A DNA stretch of 39,024 nt from IMG/VR virus record IMGVR_UViG_3300039106_000829, positions 1 to 39,024 of that record; one strand, 5' to 3'. Both the position numbers and the translations under genes were made by a program. This document shows, piece by piece, positions 1 through 9,200 of the stretch. Numbering within the stretch: position 1 is the stretch's first letter; the number at the start of each line of letters is the position of its first letter. The notes below the pieces were generated by a model. The model searched no databases. It saw only the letters and a list, made by a program, of their open reading frames with translations, and was not told the origin of the DNA. The DNA is from a virus.

Positions 1-745
1 ACTTTGTTGATCCAATATTCACGGGATTAAAATATGTCCTATCTCTGTAAAATCTTTTTGTAAATTTTATACATTCATCAATATATAAAAATGATCTTAT
101 TTGATTTCCATCTCCCCAAATTTCTATAGAATCTTTTGCTTGTATAACTTTTCTGCATATGGCTGCTGGCGCTTTTTCTTTTCCACCATCATAAGTTCCT
201 AAAGGACCAAACACATTGTGGTATCTTCCAATTTTATTTTTCATTCCATAATCTTTATTATAAGCCAAATAAAGTCTTTCACTAAAAAGTTTTTCCCATC
301 CATACTCTGTATCTGGGGCTGCTGGATAAGCGGTATCTTCTTTTGTTTTAATATTTTTTGGATCTATTTGATTATATTCTGGATAAATGCATGCCGATGA
401 GGAATAAAAAATTCCTTCTATTCCTATCTGTAGGGATCTTTGCAATATATTTAAGTTAATTAAAGAGGAGTTAGTTAATATAGATGCATCATGATCTTTG
501 CTTATATATCCTATTCCACCCATATCTGCAGCAAGTTGATATACCTCATCAAATTTTTGATTTAAAACACTATCTACTACTTGCTTATCTCTTAAATCTC
601 CAATAATAAAAATATCTGCATCTGACTTTGAAAATTCTGGGTACTTTATATCTACTGCTTTTACAATAAATCCCTCTTCTTTTAATGATGAAACAAGATG
701 ATTTCCAATAAATCCTCCACCACCAAAGACTATTGCAGTTTTCAT
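1..745 (-). CDS. GDP-mannose 3,5-epimerase-like sugar nucleotide epimerase (3' end cut by window)
   Basis: This extended SDR-family NAD-dependent enzyme should epimerise GDP-mannose to GDP-L-galactose or GDP-L-gulose in the cytoplasm. About 248 residues are visible; plant GME has about 370, so the C-terminal third lies outside the window. I translated the minus strand from ATG 745-743. It has an N-terminal Rossmann motif GGGGFIG, then LAADMGG, SSSACIYPE (Cys119), YGWEK (Tyr148, Lys152) and GGKEKAPAA (Lys191). The plant GME catalytic residues Cys145, Tyr174, Lys178 and Lys217 fall at these four positions with a constant offset of 26. The segment RYHNVFGPLGTYDGG also matches the GME family. The start overlaps the stop of the upstream dioxygenase-like gene (ATGA, 742-745), so translation is probably coupled. 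The likely role is to supply an activated sugar for phage or host glycans. Another GDP-sugar epimerase is the only serious alternative. Confidence 0.9.
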   Translation of the reverse strand, partial: MKTAIVFGGGGFIGNHLVSSLKEEGFIVKAVDIKYPEFSKSDADIFIIGDLRDKQVVDSVLNQKFDEVYQLAADMGGIGYISKDHDASILTNSSLINLNILQRSLQIGIEGIFYSSSACIYPEYNQIDPKNIKTKEDTAYPAAPDTEYGWEKLFSERLYLAYNKDYGMKNKIGRYHNVFGPLGTYDGGKEKAPAAICRKVIQAKDSIEIWGDGNQIRSFLYIDECIKFTKRFYRDRTYFNPVNIGSTK

Positions 746-1311
746 AGCTTGTTGTTTTTGGCCCAATCTTCTTCAGATATTTGATTTCTTATTACAGAAA
801 TATAAGATGGGCCTTTTGTAAAAAACCAATGATCTGGTTCTGCAAAATGAAAAAAAATCATAGCAACGTTGTTATTTTCAGGATCTGGAAAATCTTCCCG
901 CCAGTGTTCTTGTTCATTGCCGTAATAGGCCAATGCTTCATTTGGATTTAAGGTATATGGATTTCCTTCAACATATAAATCCCAAGATTTTTTTTGATAT
1001 AAACACATATCTATAGTGTATGTGCATGCATTATCATCTTTGTGTTTATGAAGTCTTGCATTTATACCCTCATAATGAGAAAATAAAGCATATGTTGGCA
1101 ATAGACTGTCACTATTAAATAATGAACGGGCAAGAGGGGTTATCATATATGCATAATTCTTTAATTCTTTAATTTGGCCATCTGCAACAATCCATCTCGA
1201 AAACCCTTCTTCATAGCTAAATGATTTTACATCATTAAACAATTTTCCAAGATTTAAAAAATCATTACTATTAAATAAGTCTTTTATTACTACAGGATTT
1301 TTATCTGTCAT
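742..1311 (-). CDS. putative 2OG/Fe(II) dioxygenase-fold protein (divergent)
   Basis: A 189-aa protein that looks like a divergent double-stranded beta-helix oxygenase. Starting at MTDKN, the core has LHKHKDD (His90-x-Asp92 as a candidate metal dyad), then a Gly/Asn turn (LYVEGNPYTLNPNEAL) and YGNEQEHWRE with His136 as the candidate distal ligand. The usual C-terminal 2OG-binding Arg is not obvious; the chain ends through HFAEPDHWFF. I preferred the ATG at 1311 because it forms a TAATG junction with the stop of the upstream P4H-like gene. An in-frame ATG at 1323 would add four residues. It sits between a canonical P4H-like enzyme and the GDP-sugar epimerase. A non-enzymatic cupin is possible. 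Confidence 0.6.
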   Translation of the reverse strand: MTDKNPVVIKDLFNSNDFLNLGKLFNDVKSFSYEEGFSRWIVADGQIKELKNYAYMITPLARSLFNSDSLLPTYALFSHYEGINARLHKHKDDNACTYTIDMCLYQKKSWDLYVEGNPYTLNPNEALAYYGNEQEHWREDFPDPENNNVAMIFFHFAEPDHWFFTKGPSYISVIRNQISEEDWAKNNKL

Positions 1312-1925
1312 TACTCCCACCATCCAACTATAGCATATCTAGTTCCAGATATAACTGGGTGGACTATATGATTATAAACATAGTTTGATGGAAAAAATAT
1401 TGCCTGATTTGCTTTTGGTTTTATTTTTAAGTTAAATCTAGGAAACTCAATCTCTCCACCCTCATAGCCATCATTTAAACAATAACTCATAGATATTGTT
1501 CTTTGAAATTGCTTTGAATCATCGTAATGATTAACAAAATGATTACTTTCTGTATATTTTAAAATTTGCCATCCTTCATTATTAGACCAGTGATGTGCAG
1601 AAAAATCATCTTTATATAAATCTAAAAATGGTAAGATGTTTTTATTTAAAAAACTATGAACTTCATATCTTGGGCCAAATTTATTAGATTCATCTAATGA
1701 GTCACATCCTGTTAAAGAAATTACTTGGCAATCTCTTGAAGACTTTTCAATTTCATGTTTTGAATTTTTAGTACCACCACTTTGAAAGGCTTGTCCCCAA
1801 GACAAAAATCCTAAAGATATTGATGTTTCAAGATCAAATATAAACTGATTTGGATTTTCTAAAATATTTTCAAAAGAAATTATTCCAGGAGCTAATTCTT
1901 TTTTTTCTATTTTTAAACTATTCAT
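1311..1925 (-). CDS. prolyl-4-hydroxylase-like 2OG/Fe(II) dioxygenase
   Basis: A 204-aa 2-oxoglutarate/Fe(II)-dependent oxygenase of the P4H type, expected to hydroxylate a protein side chain, possibly proline. With the upstream ATG at 1928 as residue 1, the motifs are HYD (His134/Asp136), LNDGYEGGEIEF, a distal histidine in YNHIVHPV (His187), and the 2OG-binding Arg197 in SGTRYAIVGWW. All catalytic ligands are present. Two ATGs lie in tandem at 1928 and 1925. I chose 1925 because it lies 6 nt after an extended -10 (TGATATACT, 1940-1932), the same spacing seen at two other genes here, which suggests a leaderless transcript. It follows the fibre gene by only 22 nt and has its own promoter. That position makes the PT-rich fibre a plausible substrate; this is inference. 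Confidence 0.9.
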   Translation of the reverse strand: MNSLKIEKKELAPGIISFENILENPNQFIFDLETSISLGFLSWGQAFQSGGTKNSKHEIEKSSRDCQVISLTGCDSLDESNKFGPRYEVHSFLNKNILPFLDLYKDDFSAHHWSNNEGWQILKYTESNHFVNHYDDSKQFQRTISMSYCLNDGYEGGEIEFPRFNLKIKPKANQAIFFPSNYVYNHIVHPVISGTRYAIVGWWE

Positions 1926-1931
1926 CATATA

Positions 1932-1940
1932 AGTATATCA
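1932..1940 (-). promoter_or_regulatory. extended -10 promoter TGATATACT for the P4H-like gene
   Basis: The minus strand reads TGATATACT, fitting the TGNTANNNT motif repeated at other gene starts in this window. Six nt separate it from the ATG at 1925, so the transcript would start at or next to the start codon. No clear -35 is seen. Confidence 0.5.
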
Positions 1941-1947
1941 TTAGTCT

Positions 1948-4900
1948 CTAGAAAGTACTAAAGTATGGTGGGTAGTAGAAGTATGGCGAAGGAGCTACAG
2001 GTGTTGGAGTAGGTGCAGGAGCTACAGGTGTTGGAGTAGGTGCAGGAACAGGCGCTACAGGTGTAGGTGTAGGGGTTACAGGTGTAGGTGTAGGGGTTAC
2101 AGGTGTAGGTGTAGGGGTTACAGGTGTAGGTGTAGGTGTTGGTGCTACATAATTATATAGAACAACAGAAACACTTGATCCAACTAAAACTTCTGTTCCA
2201 GGTAGCGGTGACTGGGACGCTACATAATCATCTTCTTCTACATTAGAAGTATCTGTATAAGAATAGCTCCATGTAAGACCAGCACTTGTTAGTAATGATT
2301 CAGAAGTAAACTTTGCTTGTCCTACAACAGTTGGGACTATAGTAGTTGTTGCTACAGGAGTTGGCGTAGGTGTTACAGGTGTTGGTGTAGGTGTTACAGG
2401 TGTAGGTGTTACAGGTGTTGGTGTAGGTGTTACAGGTGTTGGTGTAGGTGTTACAGGTGTTGGTGTAGGTGTTACAGGTGTTGGTGTAGGTGTACTAGTA
2501 ACCGTAATAGTGTTTGAGAAAACTCCACTTCCAGGACCTCCATCATTAAAAGCAATAACAAAACAACGAACCTGTTGTCCAGAAAATCCTGAAACATTAA
2601 ATGAAGAGCTATTTTCGCCTTGAGATTCCCATTCAGCTGAAGAATTATTAAATGCTTGCCAATCATAGTTATATCCTGTAGGAGAGTTAGTCCATGTTCC
2701 GTCTGTAGTAGTTGCTGTTGTTCCAGATTGGCTTACGACTGGCGCTAAGGTGTTAACTGGAACAGGCACTGCTACAGGTGTAGGTGTTGGAGTTACAGAA
2801 ACTGTAATGGTGTTTGAAAGTGCTGCAGATCCAGAACCTGTACCATTAGAGGCAGTAACGTAGCATCTAACATTTTGTCCACCATATCCTGAAACACTTA
2901 CTGAAGAAGAATCAGAACCAAAAGATTCCCACTCAGTTGAAGAACTGTTATATACCTGCCAAGCATAAACATATCCTGTAGGAGAGTTAGTCCATGTTCC
3001 TTCTGTAGTAGTTGCTGTTGTTCCTGATTGGCTTACGACTGGCGCTAAGGTGTTGACTGGAACAGACACTGCTACAGGTGTAGGTGTAGGGGTTGGTGTA
3101 GGTGTAGGGGTTGGTGTAGGGGTTGGTGTTGGTGTTGGAGAATTGCCTTCTGTATTTAAATACATTGCTACTATTTTCTTAAAATCTCCATCTGGTGGGG
3201 TATTTGCATCATATACTACTAACATATCTCCTTTAAGTGCAGATGGGTAATTATTTATCTGAGTTGAATCATTTCCAGCCAAGTTGCCAGAACTTGCTGT
3301 AAAAATATTTCTTAATCCTCCTGAGCGATAGGCATTTGTAGCAAGTGTGCTGGTTCCATCAGAGGCTGTAGTAGATAGCCCAGATATTTGTGCAGACTGA
3401 ACTACTTCAACCTGTCTACCAGATCCACCTAAAAGAACTCTTAGTGGTGAGTCTGTTGCTCCAGAAACTGATTCTGTTTTTATTAAGTTTCGCCCGTTGC
3501 TTACTTGAGCCATTGTAAAATCAGTCCCATTATTGCTAATTAAACTATAGTCTCCTACTTGAATTCTTCCTGTACCGCTTGAAATTATTCCCGTAGCATC
3601 AATAGTCCAACCATTAGTTATGCTTCCTGCACTAAATGTTCCAAACCCTCCACCTGTTGCTTTTATTGTTCCTGTAATCTCTGCATTTGTTGCAAATACT
3701 TTACCTTCAAGATCTACTCTAAATGGCGCTGTGCCATCAGGACCATCGCTTCCAGACCAAAATACATCATCTGTAGCAACAGTTGGGCTATTAATTCCTG
3801 CTGTTTGATTAGCAATATCGTCATTTGATACTGAGATATATCCTTCTGTTGAGTTTAATGATATTTTGCCTTGACCTGTTTGTGTCTTTGATATTTCACC
3901 TGGAGTTATGAGCCATCCACCAATGTTTGCAGAGTTAGTTGTTAGAAGCCCACTTTCTCCAACAATAGTAGTTTGTCTTAATGCATCACCACTTTGTCCA
4001 TTGGAGAATGTAATTCCATCATCATTTAATATATACCCTGCTCCAGAAAGTGTTCCGCCACTAATAGTTCCTGAATATAAAGAACCTCCAGAAATTATTC
4101 CAACATTGCCAGCAAAGTATCCCCCTCTTGCAGTTATATCTCCATCAATTACAAACGTAGATCCGTTCCAAGAAATATAATTTGTTGTGCTACCACCAAC
4201 TTTTAGCGATGCTGATTGTGCTGAGTCTATATACCAATAGTTATTTGGATTAAATACTAAACCTCTTTTACCAGTATCAACTCCATACCCAAATTTAAAT
4301 GTTCCAGTGTCGGTTCCACTTACTCCTGCCTGAAAGAATCCTGTGGTTGAAACATTTGTTCCTATAAAGGGAGTTCCGCTAATTGCAACATTTGACCCAG
4401 CAACGTAAGAAGTAGAAGTGTTATTATATTCATCATATGTAGCAACTGCAATTTCATATGTTAGTCCTGCACCTAAACCAGATAACCTGTATGCAGTTCC
4501 AACGCCTGGTGAGTCGGCATATGAGTAGGATGATGCAGGACTTGTTACTGGTCTATATCTTATTCTGTATCCACGAATACCGCCAGTTGTGACGGCAGCC
4601 CAAGAAATATCTGCATAACCATTAAACCCAATTGTTCCAGTGGTGTCTAGTCCACCTGATGTTGTAACAGTTGCCACATTTGCAGGACCTGTTGTATCTA
4701 TTGTTACTGGGCTTGTTGGTGTTATCTTTTGTGCAGCAGAAAAAGCAGTATAAACTCCGCTATCTGAAGAAAATCGAGCCTTGACCCATCTAGGGTTTGT
4801 GTTTAGCGTAATAACATTTGCAGGAGAAATACTATCAAAATAAACTCTTGAATAAGTTACACCTGTTGGTTCTGTAGATGCATTTGATTCATACTCAACA

Positions 4901-5628
4901 ATATCTATTGCATCAAATACAGATTCGGTAGGTATGGTGTATGCTACGTTATATCCACTTGTGGCTGCTGTTACCGTTATAACTGGAACGGGAAGGTTTA
5001 AAACATAGGCTGGAACAGTGGCATCACATACGCTAGCGCTTTTATTATAAAATGAATCTATAGCATAAACACAAACACTTGTTATTGATGTTCTAAAAAT
5101 TCCAAGTGTTGAACGGTTTAAAGATTTTGTTAATGTTAAGGTTTGTGCTGTTTGAGATCTATTGGGAATAAAAGATCCATAGGGGGTTTGCCTTGTTATT
5201 CCATCTGCCGTCACTTCTAAAACAAACTCTGTTATTGTAGAATTCAAGGGGTCATCATAGTCCCAATCAAAATTTACAACTAGATCTTCTGGTGAAGTTA
5301 AAGACCAAGTGGCAACAACGTTTGCTACATCTGTTGGGACAATTGCTCCATAGCCAGTTTTATATCCTGGGTTTCCATTAGATGGAGGAACATATTGTTT
5401 TTCTTCTGCTGAAGGAGGTTTTGCTGGTCCGCTTGACCCTGTAGGATTAGAAAGATTGGTTCCGCCACTGACTAATGATTTTCCATCAAGACCAATAATG
5501 TCAATTTCTGCACCTTGACGAGATTTTGTTTGTGAAACTTTATTCCATGCAACTCTGGGATCATCGGCACCTATGGGTACTGTAGGGTTTTTTGCAACAC
5601 TTTTGCCACTTTTATATTTTGAATTCAT
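1948..5628 (-). CDS. modular tail fibre / receptor-binding protein with Fn3, Ig-like, Pro-Thr repeat and PASTA segments
   Basis: A 1226-aa protein at the end of the tail module, probably the distal fibre that contacts the cell surface. Approximate layout: a disordered N-terminus (1-90); fibronectin III-like domains (90-430), including SYADSPGVGTAYRLSGLGAG; a Gly-rich beta shaft (430-760) with repeats such as NAEITGTIKATGG; a first Pro-Thr tract (about 829-855); two Ig-like domains (about 857-943 and 956-1043), each with APVVSQSGTTATT; a second Pro-Thr tract (about 1046-1091); a PASTA-like domain (about 1098-1158) with VPTVVGQ and SQSPLPGTEVLVGSSV; a third Pro-Thr tract (to about 1214); and an aromatic tip SPYFYYPPYFSTF. 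An AAGG Shine-Dalgarno sits before the start. Pro-Thr tracts are classic flexible, glycosylatable linkers. PASTA domains bind cell-wall muropeptides in Ser/Thr kinases and PBPs, so wall binding is likely but unproven. Confidence 0.85.
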   Translation of the reverse strand: MNSKYKSGKSVAKNPTVPIGADDPRVAWNKVSQTKSRQGAEIDIIGLDGKSLVSGGTNLSNPTGSSGPAKPPSAEEKQYVPPSNGNPGYKTGYGAIVPTDVANVVATWSLTSPEDLVVNFDWDYDDPLNSTITEFVLEVTADGITRQTPYGSFIPNRSQTAQTLTLTKSLNRSTLGIFRTSITSVCVYAIDSFYNKSASVCDATVPAYVLNLPVPVITVTAATSGYNVAYTIPTESVFDAIDIVEYESNASTEPTGVTYSRVYFDSISPANVITLNTNPRWVKARFSSDSGVYTAFSAAQKITPTSPVTIDTTGPANVATVTTSGGLDTTGTIGFNGYADISWAAVTTGGIRGYRIRYRPVTSPASSYSYADSPGVGTAYRLSGLGAGLTYEIAVATYDEYNNTSTSYVAGSNVAISGTPFIGTNVSTTGFFQAGVSGTDTGTFKFGYGVDTGKRGLVFNPNNYWYIDSAQSASLKVGGSTTNYISWNGSTFVIDGDITARGGYFAGNVGIISGGSLYSGTISGGTLSGAGYILNDDGITFSNGQSGDALRQTTIVGESGLLTTNSANIGGWLITPGEISKTQTGQGKISLNSTEGYISVSNDDIANQTAGINSPTVATDDVFWSGSDGPDGTAPFRVDLEGKVFATNAEITGTIKATGGGFGTFSAGSITNGWTIDATGIISSGTGRIQVGDYSLISNNGTDFTMAQVSNGRNLIKTESVSGATDSPLRVLLGGSGRQVEVVQSAQISGLSTTASDGTSTLATNAYRSGGLRNIFTASSGNLAGNDSTQINNYPSALKGDMLVVYDANTPPDGDFKKIVAMYLNTEGNSPTPTPTPTPTPTPTPTPTPTPVAVSVPVNTLAPVVSQSGTTATTTEGTWTNSPTGYVYAWQVYNSSSTEWESFGSDSSSVSVSGYGGQNVRCYVTASNGTGSGSAALSNTITVSVTPTPTPVAVPVPVNTLAPVVSQSGTTATTTDGTWTNSPTGYNYDWQAFNNSSAEWESQGENSSSFNVSGFSGQQVRCFVIAFNDGGPGSGVFSNTITVTSTPTPTPVTPTPTPVTPTPTPVTPTPTPVTPTPVTPTPTPVTPTPTPVATTTIVPTVVGQAKFTSESLLTSAGLTWSYSYTDTSNVEEDDYVASQSPLPGTEVLVGSSVSVVLYNYVAPTPTPTPVTPTPTPVTPTPTPVTPTPTPVAPVPAPTPTPVAPAPTPTPVAPSPYFYYPPYFSTF
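1994..2149 (-). repeat. tandem Pro-Thr-coding repeat tract, fibre C-terminus
   Basis: Near-identical 21-bp units encode the heptad TPTPTPV, mixed with TPTPVAP variants containing Ala. All unit lengths are multiples of three, so copy-number change keeps the reading frame. Confidence 0.9.
2353..2493 (-). repeat. tandem 21-bp Pro-Thr-coding repeat tract, middle of the fibre
   Basis: The plus strand shows repeated ggtgttggtgtaggtgttac-type units of period 21 bp, with one 15-bp unit. They encode VTPTPTP heptads between the second Ig-like domain and the PASTA-like domain. Near-identity at nucleotide level suggests slippage or recombination. Confidence 0.9.
2491..3090 (-). repeat. direct duplication of an Ig-like domain, period exactly 300 bp
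   Basis: Two adjacent units of about 300 bp encode the Ig-like domains. Landmarks recur exactly 300 bp apart: atatcctgta starts at 2671 and at 2971. A stretch of more than 100 bp downstream of that landmark is nearly identical between copies, while the domain interiors have diverged. Unit boundaries are approximate. Confidence 0.85.
3073..3140 (-). repeat. Pro-Thr-coding repeat tract upstream of the Ig-like domains
   Basis: Alternating ggtgta, ggtgtt and ggggtt hexamers encode an uninterrupted run of about eleven Thr-Pro pairs. Hexamer units keep frame when gained or lost. Confidence 0.9.
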
Positions 5629-5640
5629 GGCTGCCTTTAA

Positions 5641-6165
5641 TTATTTTGGACCTATTGCTTGCCAATTTAAATAAAAATATCCAGTCAATGGGGCAGGTAC
5701 TGCAACTGTGCTTGTTGCTCTAGTTACTCTAAAATTAAATTTTTCATTGTTTACCCCAAAAACATTTAGAATAATGTTGTGGTTTGTATCATCAAGTGCG
5801 TCAATTGTTTGATGCCCAAACTGTATTGTTGCAGTTACAATTGGTCTTCCACTAAAAACTGAAGTTCCAGTTACTCCATCTACAAAGTCTATTTCTCCAT
5901 GAAATATTTGACGGTTTTGTATACTAGATGTTCCGCCAGTTGCGGTATCAATTTTGGTTCTTCCATAAAGTATTTTTTGTGGGCCAGGATTATATTCATT
6001 GACAACATCGTTGTCGCCATTCCATTGTACAGTTCCAGAACCTTGGACACCAAAGTTGTTTGTAATAGAGTTAATACTATCGCTATGTTGATTGACAACA
6101 TTAATAACTTGTTGCCAAGCACCAAGGTCAATAATATTTGGATCTGATATTTTTACATAAGGCAT
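5641..6165 (-). CDS. small tail-tip / receptor-binding protein, putative
   Basis: A 174-aa protein between the hub and the large fibre. The N-terminal half holds a helical segment (LGAWQQVINVVNQHSDSINS) like the trimerising starts of many tail-tip proteins. The C-terminal half (about 100-174) is beta-rich and ends FNFRVTRATS...YFYLNWQAIGPK, resembling the C-terminal H-type-lectin-like beta sandwich of phage tail proteins in which a final Trp-x-Ala-x-Gly closes the fold. That similarity is from memory of the fold pattern. It has a good Shine-Dalgarno (AGGAGA, 7 nt before ATG) and its own extended -10 at 6195-6187, so it may be expressed separately from the hub. A role in carbohydrate binding is plausible but not shown. 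Confidence 0.65.
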   Translation of the reverse strand: MPYVKISDPNIIDLGAWQQVINVVNQHSDSINSITNNFGVQGSGTVQWNGDNDVVNEYNPGPQKILYGRTKIDTATGGTSSIQNRQIFHGEIDFVDGVTGTSVFSGRPIVTATIQFGHQTIDALDDTNHNIILNVFGVNNEKFNFRVTRATSTVAVPAPLTGYFYLNWQAIGPK

Positions 6166-6186
6166 TCTTATTCTCCTATTTCATTA

Positions 6187-6195
6187 ATTATACCA
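6187..6195 (-). promoter_or_regulatory. extended -10 promoter TGGTATAAT before the small tail-tip gene
   Basis: The minus strand reads TGGTATAAT, a perfect extended -10, between the hub stop and the next gene. It is followed by a short leader with an AGGAGA Shine-Dalgarno. No convincing -35 is present 17 nt upstream. Confidence 0.6.
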
Positions 6196-6212
6196 TAGCA
6201 GGTCTTACTCAT

Positions 6213-9200
6213 TTATTGTATCCTTTTAAGTCCCAGCCTTGTTTCAAGGCCTTGGTTAAATGAGTGCGACACGAAATGAACAAAATATTTTTGTTGGTTA
6301 ATTCCATTGAGAGAGTAGGTTAGTGTAATTATGTCTCCAATTTGAATCAGAGGGTTTCCAAATATGTTAAGATTAGCGTCTTTTGAAAAACCCTCAATAC
6401 CCATTTGTACGGTCTTCAGCATTCTTTGTGCTGCCTGCTTTGACTGTATCCACTCTGAGTCTAATTGTGCTACCTCTGAACTGTTAGACTGATCAATCAT
6501 TACCTCTAAAATTTCTGGATCTGAAGGCGCTACAATTTCATGTGTCCACAGGTTTAGGTTAATTGTAAACTGGTCAAGGGAGTCTGCATCTTTACGTAAA
6601 AATACCATACTAGAAGAATTATTAGCGATTGCCATCTTTGCTCTAAACCCTGTATTAATTGGCGTTGAATAAGATAATGAATACTCATCAACTAGCTTTT
6701 TTTGATAATTTTTTTGATCGTCTTTATCAGTTCCTGGAAAATAGTACCACATATACTCAACTGGCAAAACATCAACAGACACTGCTGCTGGAGTTGTATA
6801 CTGAACATCATAATAATTAATTCCAGCCACCTCAGGGGTTGTCTGCATTAGGTAAGTGATTGAGTTAGAATATAAAGGCTGGTCTTGAATCAACCCATTT
6901 AAAAATTCTCTGTCTTGATAAAAATAACTAACACTTCTTTCTGTTAATGCTTTTTCTGTTGCATGAATCTCTCTAAGGGCAGCAGGAGAAACTCTTGTTC
7001 CCTGATCTTCATAAATAGGTGCTGGATAAAGATTTGGGATTGTTGTAGGATACATAGACGCATGAAATCCAAACTTAGTTCCCGTTTGAACAATATTATC
7101 AAAATATGGTTTTTGTCTTATACCTGTTAAGTTGTTTACTTCAGTTGGCTTCCAACCAGAGCCTCCTGGATTGGTTTCAAGATCATAGTCATCTTCTTTA
7201 GACTCTTGCCATCCAGTTATTTCTACGTTGTTTAAAAATATTGATAGGATCATTTTTGGATTGTCGGAAGTTCCATTTTCGCCATCGGAGCCATCGGAAT
7301 TAGTTATTGCTACCTTAAGATTAAAAGGATTATCTGTCACATATGAGTATTGGTATTCTCCATCAACCAAAGTTTTTTTAATTATCTTTGAAAAATTATT
7401 TACGATGCTATTGCATTCCCCAGTAACCTCTGACCAAAACATCACATCGTTTGATATATCTCTTGCTAGTAGTAGATATTTATATTTGGGCGGACTATAA
7501 AGGTCCCCTGGCGTTTTTGGATTTTCTTGATTGTATCTTACAAGTTCAAGAAAGTAAGATCCTGCAGAATTTGTTGCACTTGCCATATTAAAAAATAAAC
7601 CAGCAGAAGCCAAAGATTGTTCTGGCATATCAAACTTTACAGAGTATGTGTGATATCCTGTATCTATTTCGGTTGTTGGATATATAAGAAGTCTATCATT
7701 TGTAATAATGTCATACAAATTTTCACTAACCTTAATTTTTTTAATACTTGGCAAAGAAGTTTCACCAATGTTGTCATCTATGATTGAAGTATATCCTGAA
7801 GATGTTGCTAGCGCAAGAGTGGAGTCATTAAACAATTTTTCAGAAAGACCTTTACTGGTTAAGGTGGTAATTCTTTTATGTGCTGCTGGTACTGTTCCAT
7901 ACAGCCCACGTTGGACATTAGTAATTTTTCCAGTAGGGGACACAAGAACCTCATAGTCAAACGGAACTGTTGCCTCTCCACCAGAGACATAGGTTCCTGA
8001 CGCTGGATTAATAATTGAAAATGAGGTGCCTGTTCTAGCAGATATAATTCCATTTATATTATATATTTTAGGATTAATCCCTGTAATGTTTACCTTTTGG
8101 CCTACTTTAAAGTTATTAGTTGCTGTATAGACTACCGCACTTCCGCTTCTAGTAACATTAGTAATATTTGCGTAAGAAGTTTTTAATCCAATATTGTTTC
8201 GTTTAATAAATTCGTTCATTTCTGACTGGAGTTCCATATCATTTTTTATTGAAACCTTGATTGGCGTTTCTCCAAATTTACCAATTTCGTATTCTTTATA
8301 AAGAAATGAAACAATTTCATTTTCAATAAAAGCATAACCATTTGCATCACGATTAAAAGTATGGAAAATGTTCTGAAGATCATTAACATTTATTTGAAAT
8401 TCACTTGAGTTTTTTTCCATATCGCCATTTATATAGTTAAACCCTACGGAGTCTATGCTCTGTTGCTGCCAAACAACATCGTTAGAGGTTGCATAAAGAA
8501 AAGACGAAGAATTTTTAACCATTGGGTTTGTAACGTTTTGTAAAGAAGGAGACTGCTTGACTTTAGGAACCTGGTATCTTAAAGAAATTTTTCCGGGCTT
8601 TGCTTTGTTGGAAATAGAAAAGCCGCCTTGCTTAACATTAAAATCAGATAGTGAAAGAGTAGAAGTATTAGAAGATAAAATATTGTGCAAACTTAAAAAC
8701 TTCATGACTCCATACTCATCAATATACGCACCAATTTGATAAGCAACAAAGATCTTGTTAAGTGTATCTACAATCGTTGAGTCTTTCGAGTTGCAATAAA
8801 AATATGATATGTCCATTGGGTTTGCTTTATTGTTGCATACACTGTAAAGAGAGTTATAGTCGTAGTCTGTAAAACCCGCAAGGTCTAAGATGTTAGTAAT
8901 TATTTCAAATATACTTTTTAGATTAACAACATAATCTGGGGCTGGTGTATATTGCAAATACCTTGAAATATCAAAACACTGAACGGAAACTGTCTCTATA
9001 TCTGACTCATCCCAAGAGTCTGAATAAAATACTCCCCCTGGAATATAACTGTTTGTAGATGTTGCGGTGCTTGCTGATAAATCAGAATGCTGAAAAAGAT
9101 TAAAATTAACATAGAACTTAATATTTTTTCTTAATATACTTGAAAGCACTGTAGATGCGCTATCGCTTTGACTAGAAAAAATATTGACTATTTCATTATT

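Noticed and set aside
2353-2493. CRISPR-like array of short direct repeats
   Set aside because: Units of 21 bp abut without spacers and encode a regular peptide in the fibre; no cas genes are nearby.
2317-2517. Plus-strand ORF rich in Cys, Tyr, Arg and Trp
   Set aside because: It is the antisense shadow of the Pro-Thr repeat; its composition follows from the repeat and it has no Shine-Dalgarno.
1948-3140. Diversity-generating retroelement acting on the fibre
   Set aside because: No reverse transcriptase and no template/variable repeat pair with adenine-biased changes; the repeats are simple in-frame duplications.
6166-6212. Possible attachment site or tRNA in gaps between genes
   Set aside because: All gaps are under about 160 bp and show only promoter motifs, Shine-Dalgarno sites and stem-loops; no cloverleaf or integrase was seen.
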